The notes under the pieces are model-generated. The model did not search any database. It saw only the letters and a program-made list of their open reading frames with translations, and was not told the DNA's origin. This document shows positions 16,926-25,780 of a stretch of 64,000 bases of DNA, piece after piece (within the stretch, counting starts at the first letter, position 1; each line of letters starts with the position of its first letter). A program made the position numbers and the translations under genes. The stretch is from assembly GCA_020634515.1 (NCBI GenBank), contig JACKBL010000006.1, forward strand, positions 62,001 through 126,000, written 5' to 3'. The DNA comes from Ardenticatenales bacterium. Its GTDB lineage: Bacteria > Chloroflexota > Anaerolineae > Promineifilales > Promineifilaceae.

Positions 16926-18060
16926 GTTCAGCTTGGAAGATTTGGCTGAACTGCACGATTATAGAAGAGTACCTCTCAGTAGTATGGAACGTGCTGCTAG
17001 ACCTGGTCCCTATCCATATTACGGAGCATCGGGAATAATTGACTATATTGATGACTATCTGTTTGATGGTCACTATGTGTTGGTATCAGAGGATGGTGAG
17101 AATCTAAAATCGAGAAACTCTCCTATCGCTTTTAAGGCAACTGGCAAGTTTTGGGTCAATAATCATGCACATATTCTCAAAGCAAGAAAAGAGTATCTCA
17201 ATGCTCTACTCGTTTATTATTTTCAGAATCTCGACCTGCACCCTTATATAACTGGAGCGGTTCAGCCAAAACTTAACCAGACCAATCTTCTATCAATACC
17301 CTTCTTTCTACCCAAGCGCGAGGAGAACCAAAGAGCCATTGCCGGCATTCTCTCCTCCCTCGACGACAAAATCGACCTCCTCCACCGCCAAAACCAAACC
17401 CTCGAAAACATCGCCCAAGCCCTCTTCCGCCACTGGTTCATTGATAATGCCGAAGACAGCTGGGAAGAATATAGAATAGGCGATCTTGTTAGCCATTTAA
17501 GGCGGAGTGTAAAACCAAGCGATCACCCTGGCGAGATATTCACACATTTCAGTATTCCCGCGTACGATAACGGGAAAATGCCTATTAGAGAGTTGGGAAG
17601 CGAAATTAGAAGCAACAAGTATCAAATCACACCATTTTCAATCCTGGTTTCAAAGCTCAATCCACGTTTCCCCAGAATTTGGGATATCTACTTCGAGCCA
17701 GAATCTAATTCGATTTGCTCAACTGAATTTCAGGTGTTTAGACCGACGCCTCTAGGAAATTTCGGGTTTCTTTATCACTTATTTAAGTCAAAAGAAGTAG
17801 TCGCTGAAATGCAAATATCCGCTTCTGGCACAAGTGGCAGCCATCAACGTGTCAGCCCAGAAGATATTCTTAGTATTTCTTTTTTAGCACCCGATCAAGA
17901 AGCAATTACTCGATTTTCAAGAATGATTGATCCCTTAACCCTTAAAAGAGTTAAGAATCTAACTCAGGCTCAGACACTCGGAAAACTGCGTGATACGTTG
18001 CTGCCCAAGCTGATGAGCGGCGAGGTGCGCGTCCGCTTTCCCCGATCAGATCATATTTAA
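16909..18060 (+). CDS. hsdS: Type I restriction-modification specificity subunit
   Basis: 383 residues with the two-half HsdS plan: target recognition domain 1 (about 1-140), first conserved helix region (NQRAIAGILSSLDDKIDLLH, about 140-180), target recognition domain 2 (about 190-330), second conserved region ending DTLLPKLMSGEVRV. HsdS sets which split DNA sequence the complex methylates and cuts. Both recognition domains are visibly A+T-rich, whereas the central conserved region is C-rich and starts at a TGCCGGCA site (17340). This matches domain shuffling of recognition modules. The target cannot be predicted. Confidence 0.95.
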   Translation: MIQWVEFSLEDLAELHDYRRVPLSSMERAARPGPYPYYGASGIIDYIDDYLFDGHYVLVSEDGENLKSRNSPIAFKATGKFWVNNHAHILKARKEYLNALLVYYFQNLDLHPYITGAVQPKLNQTNLLSIPFFLPKREENQRAIAGILSSLDDKIDLLHRQNQTLENIAQALFRHWFIDNAEDSWEEYRIGDLVSHLRRSVKPSDHPGEIFTHFSIPAYDNGKMPIRELGSEIRSNKYQITPFSILVSKLNPRFPRIWDIYFEPESNSICSTEFQVFRPTPLGNFGFLYHLFKSKEVVAEMQISASGTSGSHQRVSPEDILSISFLAPDQEAITRFSRMIDPLTLKRVKNLTQAQTLGKLRDTLLPKLMSGEVRVRFPRSDHI

Positions 18061-18090
18061 AGCCAGACCATCCCATAAGGAGAACAATAA

Positions 18091-19125
18091 ATGAGTGATG
18101 AAGAATTGGAAATGGTTCCTAATTCAGACAACTTTATCCTTTACACTTCCGGGGATGGCGTGGTCAAAATTGGCGTCATTATTAAGGGCGAAACAGTCTG
18201 GCTGACACAGCAGCAACTTGCCGATCTCTTTGGACGGGATAGAAGCGTTATCACCAGGCATTTGCAGAACATCTTTGAGAGCGGGGAATTGGATGAAGAG
18301 AGCAATGTGCAAAAAATGCACTTTGCTCATTCTGCCAAGCCGGTCACTCTCTATAATCTGGATGTCATCATCTCTGTCGGCTACCGCGTCAATTCCTATC
18401 AGGCCACCCAATTTCGCATCTGGGCAACGAATACGCTGAAAGAATTCGTACTCAAAGGTTTTGTGCTGGACGATGAGCGGCTCAAACAGGGGGGGCAGCC
18501 ATTTGGGCAAGATTACTTCAGAGAATTGCTGGAACGTATTCGCGAAATTCGCGCCAGTGAGCGACGTTTTTACCAAAAGATCACCGATATTTATGCGCAA
18601 TGCAGCGTGGATTATGACGCCCGCGCGCCAATCACCAAACAGTTTTACGCCACAGTGCAAAACAAGCTCCATTGGGCTATCACGGGGAAAACGGCTGCTG
18701 AAATCATCTATTCATCAGCCGATGCGCAGAAAGTCCACCTGGGGCTGACCACCTGGAAGAACGCACCCGATGGCAAAATTCTGAAAAGCGACACAACTAT
18801 CGCCAAGAATTATCTCAGCGAACAGCACATCAAAGAGCTAAACCGCATCGTCTCCGCTTACCTTGATCTGGCCGAAAATCGCGCGGAACGGCATATCCTG
18901 ATGACGATGGCAGATTGGGTCACCTTTCTGGATCGCTTTCTGGAGCTATCCGATTACCCCATCCTCGCTGATAGAGGCAAAATCAGCGCCCTTGAAGCTA
19001 AATTGAAAGCGGCGCAAGAATATGACAAATATCGCCAGATTCAAGACCAAATCTACCTGTCAGACTTTGACAAACAGGTCAGAGCTTTAACTTCGGGGCA
19101 AAGCGAAGATGGCTCGACTCAGTAG
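18091..19125 (+). CDS. rhuM: RhuM family protein
   Basis: 344 residues of the virulence RhuM family, common inside type I restriction loci and genomic islands. The N-terminal part has a DNA-binding look (ETVWLTQQQLADLFGRDRSV, LQNIFESGEL, then the signature VISVGYRVNSYQATQFRIWA), and the C-terminal half is a helical region with YLDLAENRAERH. AGGAGAAC precedes the ATG. It lies 30 bases after hsdS and overlaps the next gene, so it belongs to the same transcript. Function is not established; a role as accessory or regulator of the restriction system or a toxin is possible. Confidence 0.9.
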   Translation: MSDEELEMVPNSDNFILYTSGDGVVKIGVIIKGETVWLTQQQLADLFGRDRSVITRHLQNIFESGELDEESNVQKMHFAHSAKPVTLYNLDVIISVGYRVNSYQATQFRIWATNTLKEFVLKGFVLDDERLKQGGQPFGQDYFRELLERIREIRASERRFYQKITDIYAQCSVDYDARAPITKQFYATVQNKLHWAITGKTAAEIIYSSADAQKVHLGLTTWKNAPDGKILKSDTTIAKNYLSEQHIKELNRIVSAYLDLAENRAERHILMTMADWVTFLDRFLELSDYPILADRGKISALEAKLKAAQEYDKYRQIQDQIYLSDFDKQVRALTSGQSEDGSTQ

Positions 19126-19381
19126 CCTGCGCGACCCCACCACGCGGCGGCGCATCCTGAAGCGGTTGCCGCGCCTGGAACAAGGCCATTACGGTGACGT
19201 GAAACCGGTGGGGGAAGGCGTACACGAACTGCGCTTCTTCTTTGGCGCTGGCTACCGCGTCTACTTTGGCGAAGATGGCAATACCATCGTCGTCCTCCTC
19301 TGCGGCGGCGATGAAAGCAGCCAGCGCCGCGACATCCAACAGGCGCAAGCCTGCTGGCAGGAGTACAAAAGCCATGCCTGA
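19109..19381 (+). CDS. RelE/ParE-superfamily toxin, COG3657 type
   Basis: 90 residues. The sequence GVHELRFFFGAGYRVYFGED, followed by IVVLLCGGDESSQRRDI, is the pattern of addiction-module killer proteins (HigB/Gp49-like RelE-fold mRNA interferases). It overlaps the end of rhuM by 17 bases and the following antitoxin by 8. Gene order toxin then antitoxin is normal for this class. Confidence 0.88.
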   Translation: MARLSSLRDPTTRRRILKRLPRLEQGHYGDVKPVGEGVHELRFFFGAGYRVYFGEDGNTIVVLLCGGDESSQRRDIQQAQACWQEYKSHA

Positions 19382-19688
19382 TTACCGTACTTTGGACGAC
19401 GTTACCGTCGATTACTTCAGCCAACACCCGGACGAAATTGAGGCCTTTCTCAGCGAAGCGTTCGCCGATTACGCGCAGGACGGCGACTCCGCGACGCTGC
19501 TCTCTACCCTGCGCGTGATCGCCCGCGTCAAGGGCATCTCCAACATGGCCGCCGAAATCGGCATGACGCGCCAGGGGCTGCAAAAGGCGCTTTCCGTCAA
19601 AGGCAACCCCCGCCTGGACAGCATCAACGCCATTATGCGGGCGATGGGCTACCAGCTCATGCCCCACCGCCTGGAAAGCGCCGCCTGA
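19374..19688 (+). CDS. Addiction-module antidote, COG3636 type (HTH)
   Basis: 104 residues. Partner antitoxin of the preceding RelE-like gene. The C-terminal half is an XRE-like helix-turn-helix (GISNMAAEIGMTRQGLQKAL, then GNPRLDSINAIMRAMGYQL) that probably also represses the pair's promoter. I use the ATG at 19374; the longer open frame to 19242 is the toxin gene in another phase. Its stop overlaps the hsdR start by one base (TGATG), coupling it to hsdR. Confidence 0.88.
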   Translation: MPDYRTLDDVTVDYFSQHPDEIEAFLSEAFADYAQDGDSATLLSTLRVIARVKGISNMAAEIGMTRQGLQKALSVKGNPRLDSINAIMRAMGYQLMPHRLESAA

Positions 19689-22600
19689 TGACCGTAGATC
19701 ACAAACTCAATGAAAACGCCATTGAAAACCTGGCCATTGAACGGCTGCAGGCGCATGGATACGGCTACCGCTACGGCCCGGATATGGCCCCGGATGGGCA
19801 TGCCGCCGAACGAAATAGCTTCGCGGATGTGCTGCTGATTGGTCGCCTGGAGCAAGCCATCGCCCGCCTGAATCCCGCCGTGCCCGCCGCCGCCCGCGTT
19901 GAGGCGCTGCGAGCAGTGCAGCGCCTGAATGCCCCCGACCTGACGGCGAACAACGAAATCTTCCACCGCCTGCTCACGGAGGGCATCTCCGTCACGTACC
20001 AGAAAGATGGGCAGGCGCGCGGCGACCTGGTGTGGCTGGTGGATTTCGCGCACCCGGAAAACAATGACTACCTGGCGGTGAATCAGTTCACGGTGGTAGA
20101 AAACAACGTGAACAAGCGGCCCGACGTGGTCCTGTTCATCAACGGCCTGCCTCTGGTCCTCATAGAGCTGAAAAACGCCGCCGATGAAGACGCCACCGTT
20201 ACCACGGCCTTCAAACAGGTGCAGACGTACAAGGCAACCATCCCTTCCCTGTTGGCTTACAATGGATTGGTGGTGCTGTCTGATGGATTGGAGGCGCGCG
20301 CGGGGTCGCTTTCTGCCGGCATCAGCCGCTACCTGGCCTGGAAAACGGTGGATGGCCTGGTGGAAGCCTCCCCCCTGGTGCCGCAACTAGAAATCCTCAT
20401 TCGCGGCCTGCTCAATCCCCACACCCTGCTGGACCTGATCCGCTATTTCACCGTTTTTGAAAAAAGCAAACGAGAAGACCTGGACACAGGCATTGTTACC
20501 GTCGAAACGGTGAAAAAGGTAGCCGCCTATCACCAGTATTACGCCGTGAACAAGGCGGTGGAATCGACGCTGCGCGCGGTTGGTCTGGACGATCCGGGGC
20601 CGGCAGTCAAGGAATCCCCAGACCGTTACGGTCTGCCGTCGGTGCAGGAACAGGCCGGCGGGGACTGCCGGGCCGGGGTGGTGTGGCACACGCAGGGAAG
20701 TGGTAAGTCGTTGTCGATGGTGTTTTATGCCGGCAAAATCATCCAGACCCTCCCCAATCCCACCCTGGTCGTGATCACCGACCGTAACGACCTGGATGAC
20801 CAGTTGTTTGATACCTTCGCCGGATGCCGGCAGCTCCTGCGCCAGGACCCCGTTCAGGCGGAAAGCCGCGACCACCTGAAAAGCCTGCTCAGAGTCGCCT
20901 CCGGCGGCGTCGTGTTCACCACCATCCAAAAATTCCAACCGGACGCTTCGACAGGCTCAGCGCAATACCCTATGCTGAGTGAGCGGCGCAACATCATCGT
21001 CATCGCCGATGAAGCGCACCGCACCCAATACGGTTTTCAGGCCAAAACCCTCGACGAAAAAGACGACGCGGGAAACGTCATCGGCAAGAAGGTGGTCTAT
21101 GGGTTTGCCAAGTACCTGCGCGACGCCCTGCCCCACGCTACCTACCTCGGCTTCACGGGCACGCCCATCGAATCCACGGACGTAAACACACCGGCCGTTT
21201 TCGGCCATTACGTGGACGTATACGACATTGCCCAGGCGGTGGCCGACGGGGCGACCGTGCCTATCTACTATGAAAGTCGGCTGGCGAGAATTGAGTTGGA
21301 TGATGCCGGCAGGCAGCTTATCCGCGACCTGGACGAAGACCTGGATGAAGAAGACCTGACGGAATCGCAACAGGCGCGGGCCAGATGGACGCAGTTGGAA
21401 GCGTTGGTGGGCAGCGAGCAGCGGCTGCGGAACGTGGCCCAGGACATCGTCACCCATTTTGAACAGCGGCAGAGCGTTTTTGCCGGCAAAGGCATGATCG
21501 TCACCATGTCCCGCCGCATCGCCGCCGACCTCTACCGTGAAATTGTCGCCCTGCGTCCGCAGTGGCACAGCGACGACCTGACCAAAGGCGCCATCAAGGT
21601 GGTGATGACGGCGGCTTCATCGGATGGTCCAGAGATGGCCCGCCACCACACCAACAAAGCGCAGCGGCGCGTCCTGGCGGAGCGGATGAAGCACCCGCAC
21701 GACGAACTGCAACTCGTCATCGTGCGCGATATGTGGCTCACCGGCTTCGACGTACCCTCGCTGCACACCATGTACATGGACAAGCCGATGCGGGGGCACA
21801 ACCTGATGCAGGCCATCGCCCGCGTCAACCGCGTCTACGAGGACAAGCCCGCGGGCCTCATCGTCGATTACCTGGGCATCGCCGCCGATCTGAAAGAGGC
21901 GTTGGCCTTCTACGGCGACAGCGGTGGCCGGGGGGACCCGGCGCTGGCGCAGGAACAGGCCGCAACCCTCATGCTGGAGAAGCTGGAAGTCGTCTCGCAA
22001 ATGTTTCAGGAAAGATTGGTCCAATTTTCAAAATTGGACCAATCTGGCTTCTCGTATGAAGCATACTTCAGCGCCGACACCGCAGAGAAGCTGCGCATCA
22101 TTCTGGCCGCGGAAGATTTCATCCTGGGCCTGGAAGATGGCCGCCGCCGCTACGTTAACGAAGTGACGGCGCTCTCGCAAGCGTTTGCGATTGCCATTCC
22201 CCGCGAAGAAGCGCTGGGTGTGAAGGACGAGGTCGCCTTTTTCCAGGCGGTGAAGGCGCGCCTGGTGAAATTCGACCGCACGGGCACGGGGCGCACGGGG
22301 GAGGAATTGGAGAGTGTGATTCGCCAGGTGATTGATCAGGCGCTGGTGTCGCAGCAAGTGGTGGATATTTACGACGCTGCCGGCATTCGCAAGCCAGACA
22401 TCTCCATTCTCTCCGACGATTTCTTGCAAGAAATCAGGAGCATGAAGCACAAAAACGTGGCTCTGGAGCTGCTGAAAAAACTGCTCAGCGATGAAATCAA
22501 AGCGCGGGCGAAAACAAACCTGGTGCAGAGCCGCAGCTTGCTGGAGATGTTAGAACAGGCCATCAAGCGGTATCATAACAAGGCGATCACCTCCGCCGAA

Positions 22601-22957
22601 GTCATTGAAGAACTCATCAACCTCGGCAGAGCCATTCGAGACTCTGATAAAGCCGCGGCGGAGATGGGATTGACCGATTATGAGTACGCCTTCTACACCG
22701 CCGTGGCCAATAACGAAAGCGCGCGCCAGTTGATGCAGCAAGAAAAGCTGCGCGAACTGGCCGTCGTCCTCACCGACAAGGTGCGCCAAAACACGAGCAT
22801 TGATTGGACGATCAAGGAAAGCGTGCGCGCCCGGCTGCGCGTGATCGTCAGGCGCACGCTGCGGCAATATGGCTACCCACCCGACATGCAGCAATTGGCC
22901 ACGGATACCGTTTTGCAGCAGGCAGAAATGATCGCCCATGAGTTGATGGCCAGTTAG
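19688..22957 (+). CDS. hsdR: Type I restriction enzyme, restriction/translocase subunit
   Basis: 1089 residues. N-terminal PD-(D/E)xK nuclease (RPDVVLFINGLPLVLIELKN, about 137-156), then the superfamily 2 motor: Walker A in HTQGSGKSLSM (about 335-345), VVITDRNDLDDQLF, DEAHRTQYGF (about 440-449), FTGTPI, and later helicase motifs through MRGHNLMQAIARVNRVY. It cuts unmethylated DNA after ATP-driven translocation. Two repeat-derived insertions keep frame: STGSAQ-like residues around 419-426 from the TTCGACAGGCTCAG repeat, and LVQFSKLDQS around 776-786 from a perfect ATTGGTCCAAT palindrome. The stop codon lies at the edge of another palindrome at 22957. Confidence 0.97.
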   Translation: MTVDHKLNENAIENLAIERLQAHGYGYRYGPDMAPDGHAAERNSFADVLLIGRLEQAIARLNPAVPAAARVEALRAVQRLNAPDLTANNEIFHRLLTEGISVTYQKDGQARGDLVWLVDFAHPENNDYLAVNQFTVVENNVNKRPDVVLFINGLPLVLIELKNAADEDATVTTAFKQVQTYKATIPSLLAYNGLVVLSDGLEARAGSLSAGISRYLAWKTVDGLVEASPLVPQLEILIRGLLNPHTLLDLIRYFTVFEKSKREDLDTGIVTVETVKKVAAYHQYYAVNKAVESTLRAVGLDDPGPAVKESPDRYGLPSVQEQAGGDCRAGVVWHTQGSGKSLSMVFYAGKIIQTLPNPTLVVITDRNDLDDQLFDTFAGCRQLLRQDPVQAESRDHLKSLLRVASGGVVFTTIQKFQPDASTGSAQYPMLSERRNIIVIADEAHRTQYGFQAKTLDEKDDAGNVIGKKVVYGFAKYLRDALPHATYLGFTGTPIESTDVNTPAVFGHYVDVYDIAQAVADGATVPIYYESRLARIELDDAGRQLIRDLDEDLDEEDLTESQQARARWTQLEALVGSEQRLRNVAQDIVTHFEQRQSVFAGKGMIVTMSRRIAADLYREIVALRPQWHSDDLTKGAIKVVMTAASSDGPEMARHHTNKAQRRVLAERMKHPHDELQLVIVRDMWLTGFDVPSLHTMYMDKPMRGHNLMQAIARVNRVYEDKPAGLIVDYLGIAADLKEALAFYGDSGGRGDPALAQEQAATLMLEKLEVVSQMFQERLVQFSKLDQSGFSYEAYFSADTAEKLRIILAAEDFILGLEDGRRRYVNEVTALSQAFAIAIPREEALGVKDEVAFFQAVKARLVKFDRTGTGRTGEELESVIRQVIDQALVSQQVVDIYDAAGIRKPDISILSDDFLQEIRSMKHKNVALELLKKLLSDEIKARAKTNLVQSRSLLEMLEQAIKRYHNKAITSAEVIEELINLGRAIRDSDKAAAEMGLTDYEYAFYTAVANNESARQLMQQEKLRELAVVLTDKVRQNTSIDWTIKESVRARLRVIVRRTLRQYGYPPDMQQLATDTVLQQAEMIAHELMAS
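20946..20964 (+). repeat. TTCGACAGGCTCAG repeat inside hsdR
   Basis: The widespread intergenic repeat core TTCGACAGGCTCAG, here in frame inside hsdR between motif Ia and the DEAH box. The same core occurs as an inverted pair at 51884-51924. Confidence 0.75.
22013..22045. repeat. Perfect ATTGG palindrome inside hsdR
   Basis: Arms AGATTGGTCCAATTTT and AAATTGGACCAATCT joined by CA. The same core makes up the intergenic repeats; here it adds about 11 codons without breaking the frame. Confidence 0.88.
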
Positions 22958-22998
22958 TAACCGCCCAAAAATAGCTTCACATTTTTGCGGACGGTTAC
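22957..22998. repeat. Palindromic element with GTAACCG...CGGTTAC ends
   Basis: GTAACCGCCC at one end and GGACGGTTAC at the other, with AAAAATAGCTTCAC in the centre. A close relative lies at 43538-43580. It begins at the hsdR stop codon. Confidence 0.82.
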
Positions 22999-23065
22999 TG
23001 ACAAGCTGTCCGCACATTTCCGCTAATTTAATTGCGGACAGCCACTTAACGTCAGGCAACTGACG

Positions 23066-23515
23066 ATGATGCCGTACCACCTGCGCCCGTTCCGCCCCGC
23101 CGACCAGCCCGCGGCCCGTGCCCTGATTCTGGCGGGGCTGGCTGAGCGTTTCGGCGTCCTCATCCCCGGCCTCAACCCGGACGTGGACGACATCACGCGC
23201 CATTATCTGGAGCAGGGGCACGGCTTCATTGTCGCCGAATGCGCTGGCGTTCTCGTGGGTACGGGGGCGCTGCTGGTGCAGGCGGATGGCGTGGGGCAAT
23301 TGGTGCGTATCTCCGTGGCGCCCGCGCAGCGACGGCGCGGGTTGGGGCAGGCGTTGGTGCGGCGGCTGTGCCGGCATGGCCGCGAGCGGGGTTTGCGGCG
23401 GCTGGTGCTGGAGACCAACGAGGCGTGGCCGGATGCGATTCGCCTTTATCAGCGGTGCGGCTTTACGATTTACGACCACCGTGATGGGGAGGTTCACTTG
23501 TGTCTGACGCTATGA
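23066..23515 (+). CDS. GNAT family N-acetyltransferase
   Basis: 149 residues. Acetyl-CoA binding site is clear in the V-x-x-x-x-R-R-x-G-x-G/A pattern VAPAQRRRGLGQALV (about 94-108), followed by NEAWPDAIRLYQRCGFTIYD, the usual final strand-helix. Substrate unknown. It overlaps the next gene by 16 bases, so they are probably translated together. Confidence 0.9.
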   Translation: MMPYHLRPFRPADQPAARALILAGLAERFGVLIPGLNPDVDDITRHYLEQGHGFIVAECAGVLVGTGALLVQADGVGQLVRISVAPAQRRRGLGQALVRRLCRHGRERGLRRLVLETNEAWPDAIRLYQRCGFTIYDHRDGEVHLCLTL

Positions 23516-24264
23516 GTGTGGCTACGTTTCGGTTTTATGGGGAGTTGAATGATTTTTTAATGCCGGCACAACGCCAAACAGACATCACGCGGACATTTCA
23601 AGAGCCGGTATCCGTGAAGCACTTGATTGAGGCGCTGGGCGTTCCGCATACGGAAGTGGATGGCATCCTGGCCAACGGCCACCCCACCGACTTCCACCAC
23701 CTGGCCGCCGACGGGGATCGCTTCGCCATCTACCCCACCTTCACCAGCCTGGACGCCCCCTCCTGGCCGCGGCTGCGCCCGCCCCTGCCCCGCCCGCCGT
23801 GCTTCATCCTGGACGGACACCTGGGGCGGTTGGCAACCTATCTGCGCCTGCTTGGCTTTGACACCCGCTACGAAAACGACAGCGACGACGCGGACCTGGC
23901 GCAGTTGGCCGGCGCGGAGCAGCGCGTCCTCGTCACCCGCGACCAGGGGCTGCTGATGCGCAAAATCGTCACCTACGGCTGCTGCCTCTGGTCCCGCGAT
24001 CCGCGTCAGCAACTTCTTACCGTGCTGCGTCGCTTCCAACTCACCGCCGACGTGCGCCCCTGGCGGCGCTGCCTGCGCTGCAACGGGCTGCTGCATCCCG
24101 TGGACAAAGCCGCCGTACTGCCCCGCCTCCAACCCAAGACCCGCCTTTACTACGAGGAATTCCACCAATGCCAGGCGTGCGGCCACATTTATTGGAAAGG
24201 CTCCCATTACGGGGCGCTGCAAGCGTTCATCGCCGACGTGCTGGCTCAGGCCGCCCGCGCGTAA
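23500..24264 (+). CDS. Mut7-C RNAse domain protein with N-terminal ubiquitin-like domain
   Basis: 254 residues. The first 85 residues form a ThiS/MoaD-like beta-grasp domain (ATFRFYGELNDFL at the start). The rest is a Mut7-C domain: a PIN-like fold with FILDGHLGRLATYLRLLGFD and VLVTRDQGLLMRK, then a zinc ribbon (CLRCNGLL and CQACGHIYWKGSHY). This fusion is known in many bacteria and is thought to act on RNA. The true start may be the ATG at 23512. It converges with the next gene; they overlap by 19 bases at their 3' ends. Confidence 0.9.
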   Translation: MSDAMSVATFRFYGELNDFLMPAQRQTDITRTFQEPVSVKHLIEALGVPHTEVDGILANGHPTDFHHLAADGDRFAIYPTFTSLDAPSWPRLRPPLPRPPCFILDGHLGRLATYLRLLGFDTRYENDSDDADLAQLAGAEQRVLVTRDQGLLMRKIVTYGCCLWSRDPRQQLLTVLRRFQLTADVRPWRRCLRCNGLLHPVDKAAVLPRLQPKTRLYYEEFHQCQACGHIYWKGSHYGALQAFIADVLAQAARA

Positions 24265-24923
24265 AGATGCGCGTTCCCCCGCTTCCCCACTTGCGTAATC
24301 TGGCCCATCTCCCGCAGGCAGTAGACCATTTTTTGCGCCAGCCAGCGCGGCTCGCCCAGGCTCGCGGCCAGGTCCGCGGTGGAAAAGGGGCGCGGCAGGT
24401 CGGGCGGCAGCAACGCCAGGCAGTCCGCCGGCGATTGCCACAGTAAATTATCCACGACGTTGAGCAGTCGCCGTTCCTGCGTCACCCAACCGCGCCGCCG
24501 CCAGGCGCGTTGCCCATCAAAGACGCGCGCCTCCTCCTCTTGGATCAACAAAATGTGCAGCGAGGTGTCCGGCAGCGTCAAGAACGTGGGCATGCGCACC
24601 AGTTCCGCGAAGACGTAGGCGGGACCCCGGCGGGTGGGGGATTTGCGGCGGCTCAGGGGGCGGCCATCCGCATCCAGTTTGATGATCCATTTTTCCTGGG
24701 GAATGGGATAGACCAGGCGCACCGGATGCGCCCGCGCCAGCCGTGTCAGCTTGCGCCGAATGGCCGTGAAATTGCCTGTCTGGATTTCGATGAGCAGATC
24801 CCCGCGCACGATGTCAATGATGGACCCCGCCCGTGGCGCTTCCAGTTCATCCCCCGCCTGCGCGTACCACTGTTTCAGCGCCAGATGCAGCGCCTTTTCG
24901 TTGTAGGTGTTGATGCCGGCCAC
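24246..24923 (-). CDS. Uncharacterised protein, possible PD-(D/E)xK nuclease fold
   Basis: 225 residues starting with GTG at 24923 (AGGG upstream). The N-terminal 60 residues include GSIIDIVRGDLLIEIQTGNF, a D...E-x-Q pattern like the active site of some restriction-like nucleases. The C-terminus looks like a winged helix (FSTADLAASLGEPRWLAQKM, then MGQITQVGKRGNAHLY). No close characterised family is known to me. It overlaps the 3' end of the Mut7-C gene. Confidence 0.75.
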   Translation of the reverse strand: MAGINTYNEKALHLALKQWYAQAGDELEAPRAGSIIDIVRGDLLIEIQTGNFTAIRRKLTRLARAHPVRLVYPIPQEKWIIKLDADGRPLSRRKSPTRRGPAYVFAELVRMPTFLTLPDTSLHILLIQEEEARVFDGQRAWRRRGWVTQERRLLNVVDNLLWQSPADCLALLPPDLPRPFSTADLAASLGEPRWLAQKMVYCLREMGQITQVGKRGNAHLYARAA

Positions 24924-24993
24924 GTGCCCTAGTTCAGCCCGTTATCTTCCATACGCTCGCAATGGAGCATTCCAACAGGATGCGTTGATCCCA

Positions 24994-25302
24994 TCAGGCC
25001 TGCTCGAATTGGTTGATGACAATTTCGCCTTCAGGAAACTCGGCTATGATTTTCAACGTCCCGCCCATTGCGGACAGCAACTTGCGCAGGGTACTTACAC
25101 GCATGTCAGTCTGGTTTTCCATCTTGGATAACGCTGCCTGATTGACTTTGAGGATGTTCGCCAGGTCTTGCTGCGTTAGATGCCGAGTCTGGCGTAGTTC
25201 TTGCAGCGCCATGCTGGTCAGCATGGCTTGTGCCCGCTCCTCAATTTTATCGCGTCGCTCTGGCGACATGCCTTCCTTGCGTTTGCTAAACGACTTCGCC
25301 AT
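24994..25302 (-). CDS. XRE-family helix-turn-helix protein (HigA-like)
   Basis: 102 residues. The segment LTQQDLANILKVNQAALSKM is a textbook HTH, followed by MRVSTLRKLLSAMGGTLKI, as in HigA-type antitoxins of the RelE/HigB class. No toxin gene lies next to it, so it may be an orphan antitoxin or a stand-alone regulator. AAGGA precedes the ATG. A palindromic repeat begins 14 bases upstream. Confidence 0.87.
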   Translation of the reverse strand: MAKSFSKRKEGMSPERRDKIEERAQAMLTSMALQELRQTRHLTQQDLANILKVNQAALSKMENQTDMRVSTLRKLLSAMGGTLKIIAEFPEGEIVINQFEQA

Positions 25303-25316
25303 TAAAGCAGTCCTTG

Positions 25317-25406
25317 GTAACCGTTCAAAAACAACTTAGTGATTTGCAGATTGGTTCAATCTGTGAGATTGAACCAATCTCCGTGAGGTTAATTCCGAAC
25401 GGTTAC
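25317..25406 (+). repeat. 90-base GTAACCGTTC element, copy 1
   Basis: Imperfect inverted ends GTAACCGTTC and GAACGGTTAC enclose an inner palindrome AGATTGGTTCAATCT-GTGAG-ATTGAACCAATCT. It is an inverted copy of 28425-28514. Confidence 0.88.
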
Positions 25407-25780
25407 TTAGTATATAGCAATAGAATTTTGTTCGCTTTCATCCAGTGTGACCCACCATCGCTCAAACGCATCTGTGTATGCAACGTTCCAACTCATGGCA
25501 TCGTCGATTATAACCTATCGGTGATATAACAACAAGGTAATAAAAGGGGCGTGACCTTGCAGGCCGCCACCCAATTTTCTAGCCATGCGCGCTTCCCGGC
25601 GGAAGGCTTACGCCGTTATGCGCGCGGGAGGATATGCCACGTTTCCCCCGCGCCAAATTGCGTTATAATAACGGCACATTCTCACAACTGCCCCCTGGGC
25701 CTGTACCATGAACATCAGAGTCACTGCGAAGCGGGGAAGAATGCCCTGTTTCATCTTCCCATTTATTTGGAGGCAAACAC
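25407..25780. other. Intergenic region upstream of the aldehyde dehydrogenase gene
   Basis: About 370 bases with no supported gene. A TATAAT box lies near 25666-25671 (GCGTTATAATAAC) and is the likely -10 element for the downstream gene; the -35 is not obvious. The rest is unremarkable. Confidence 0.45.
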
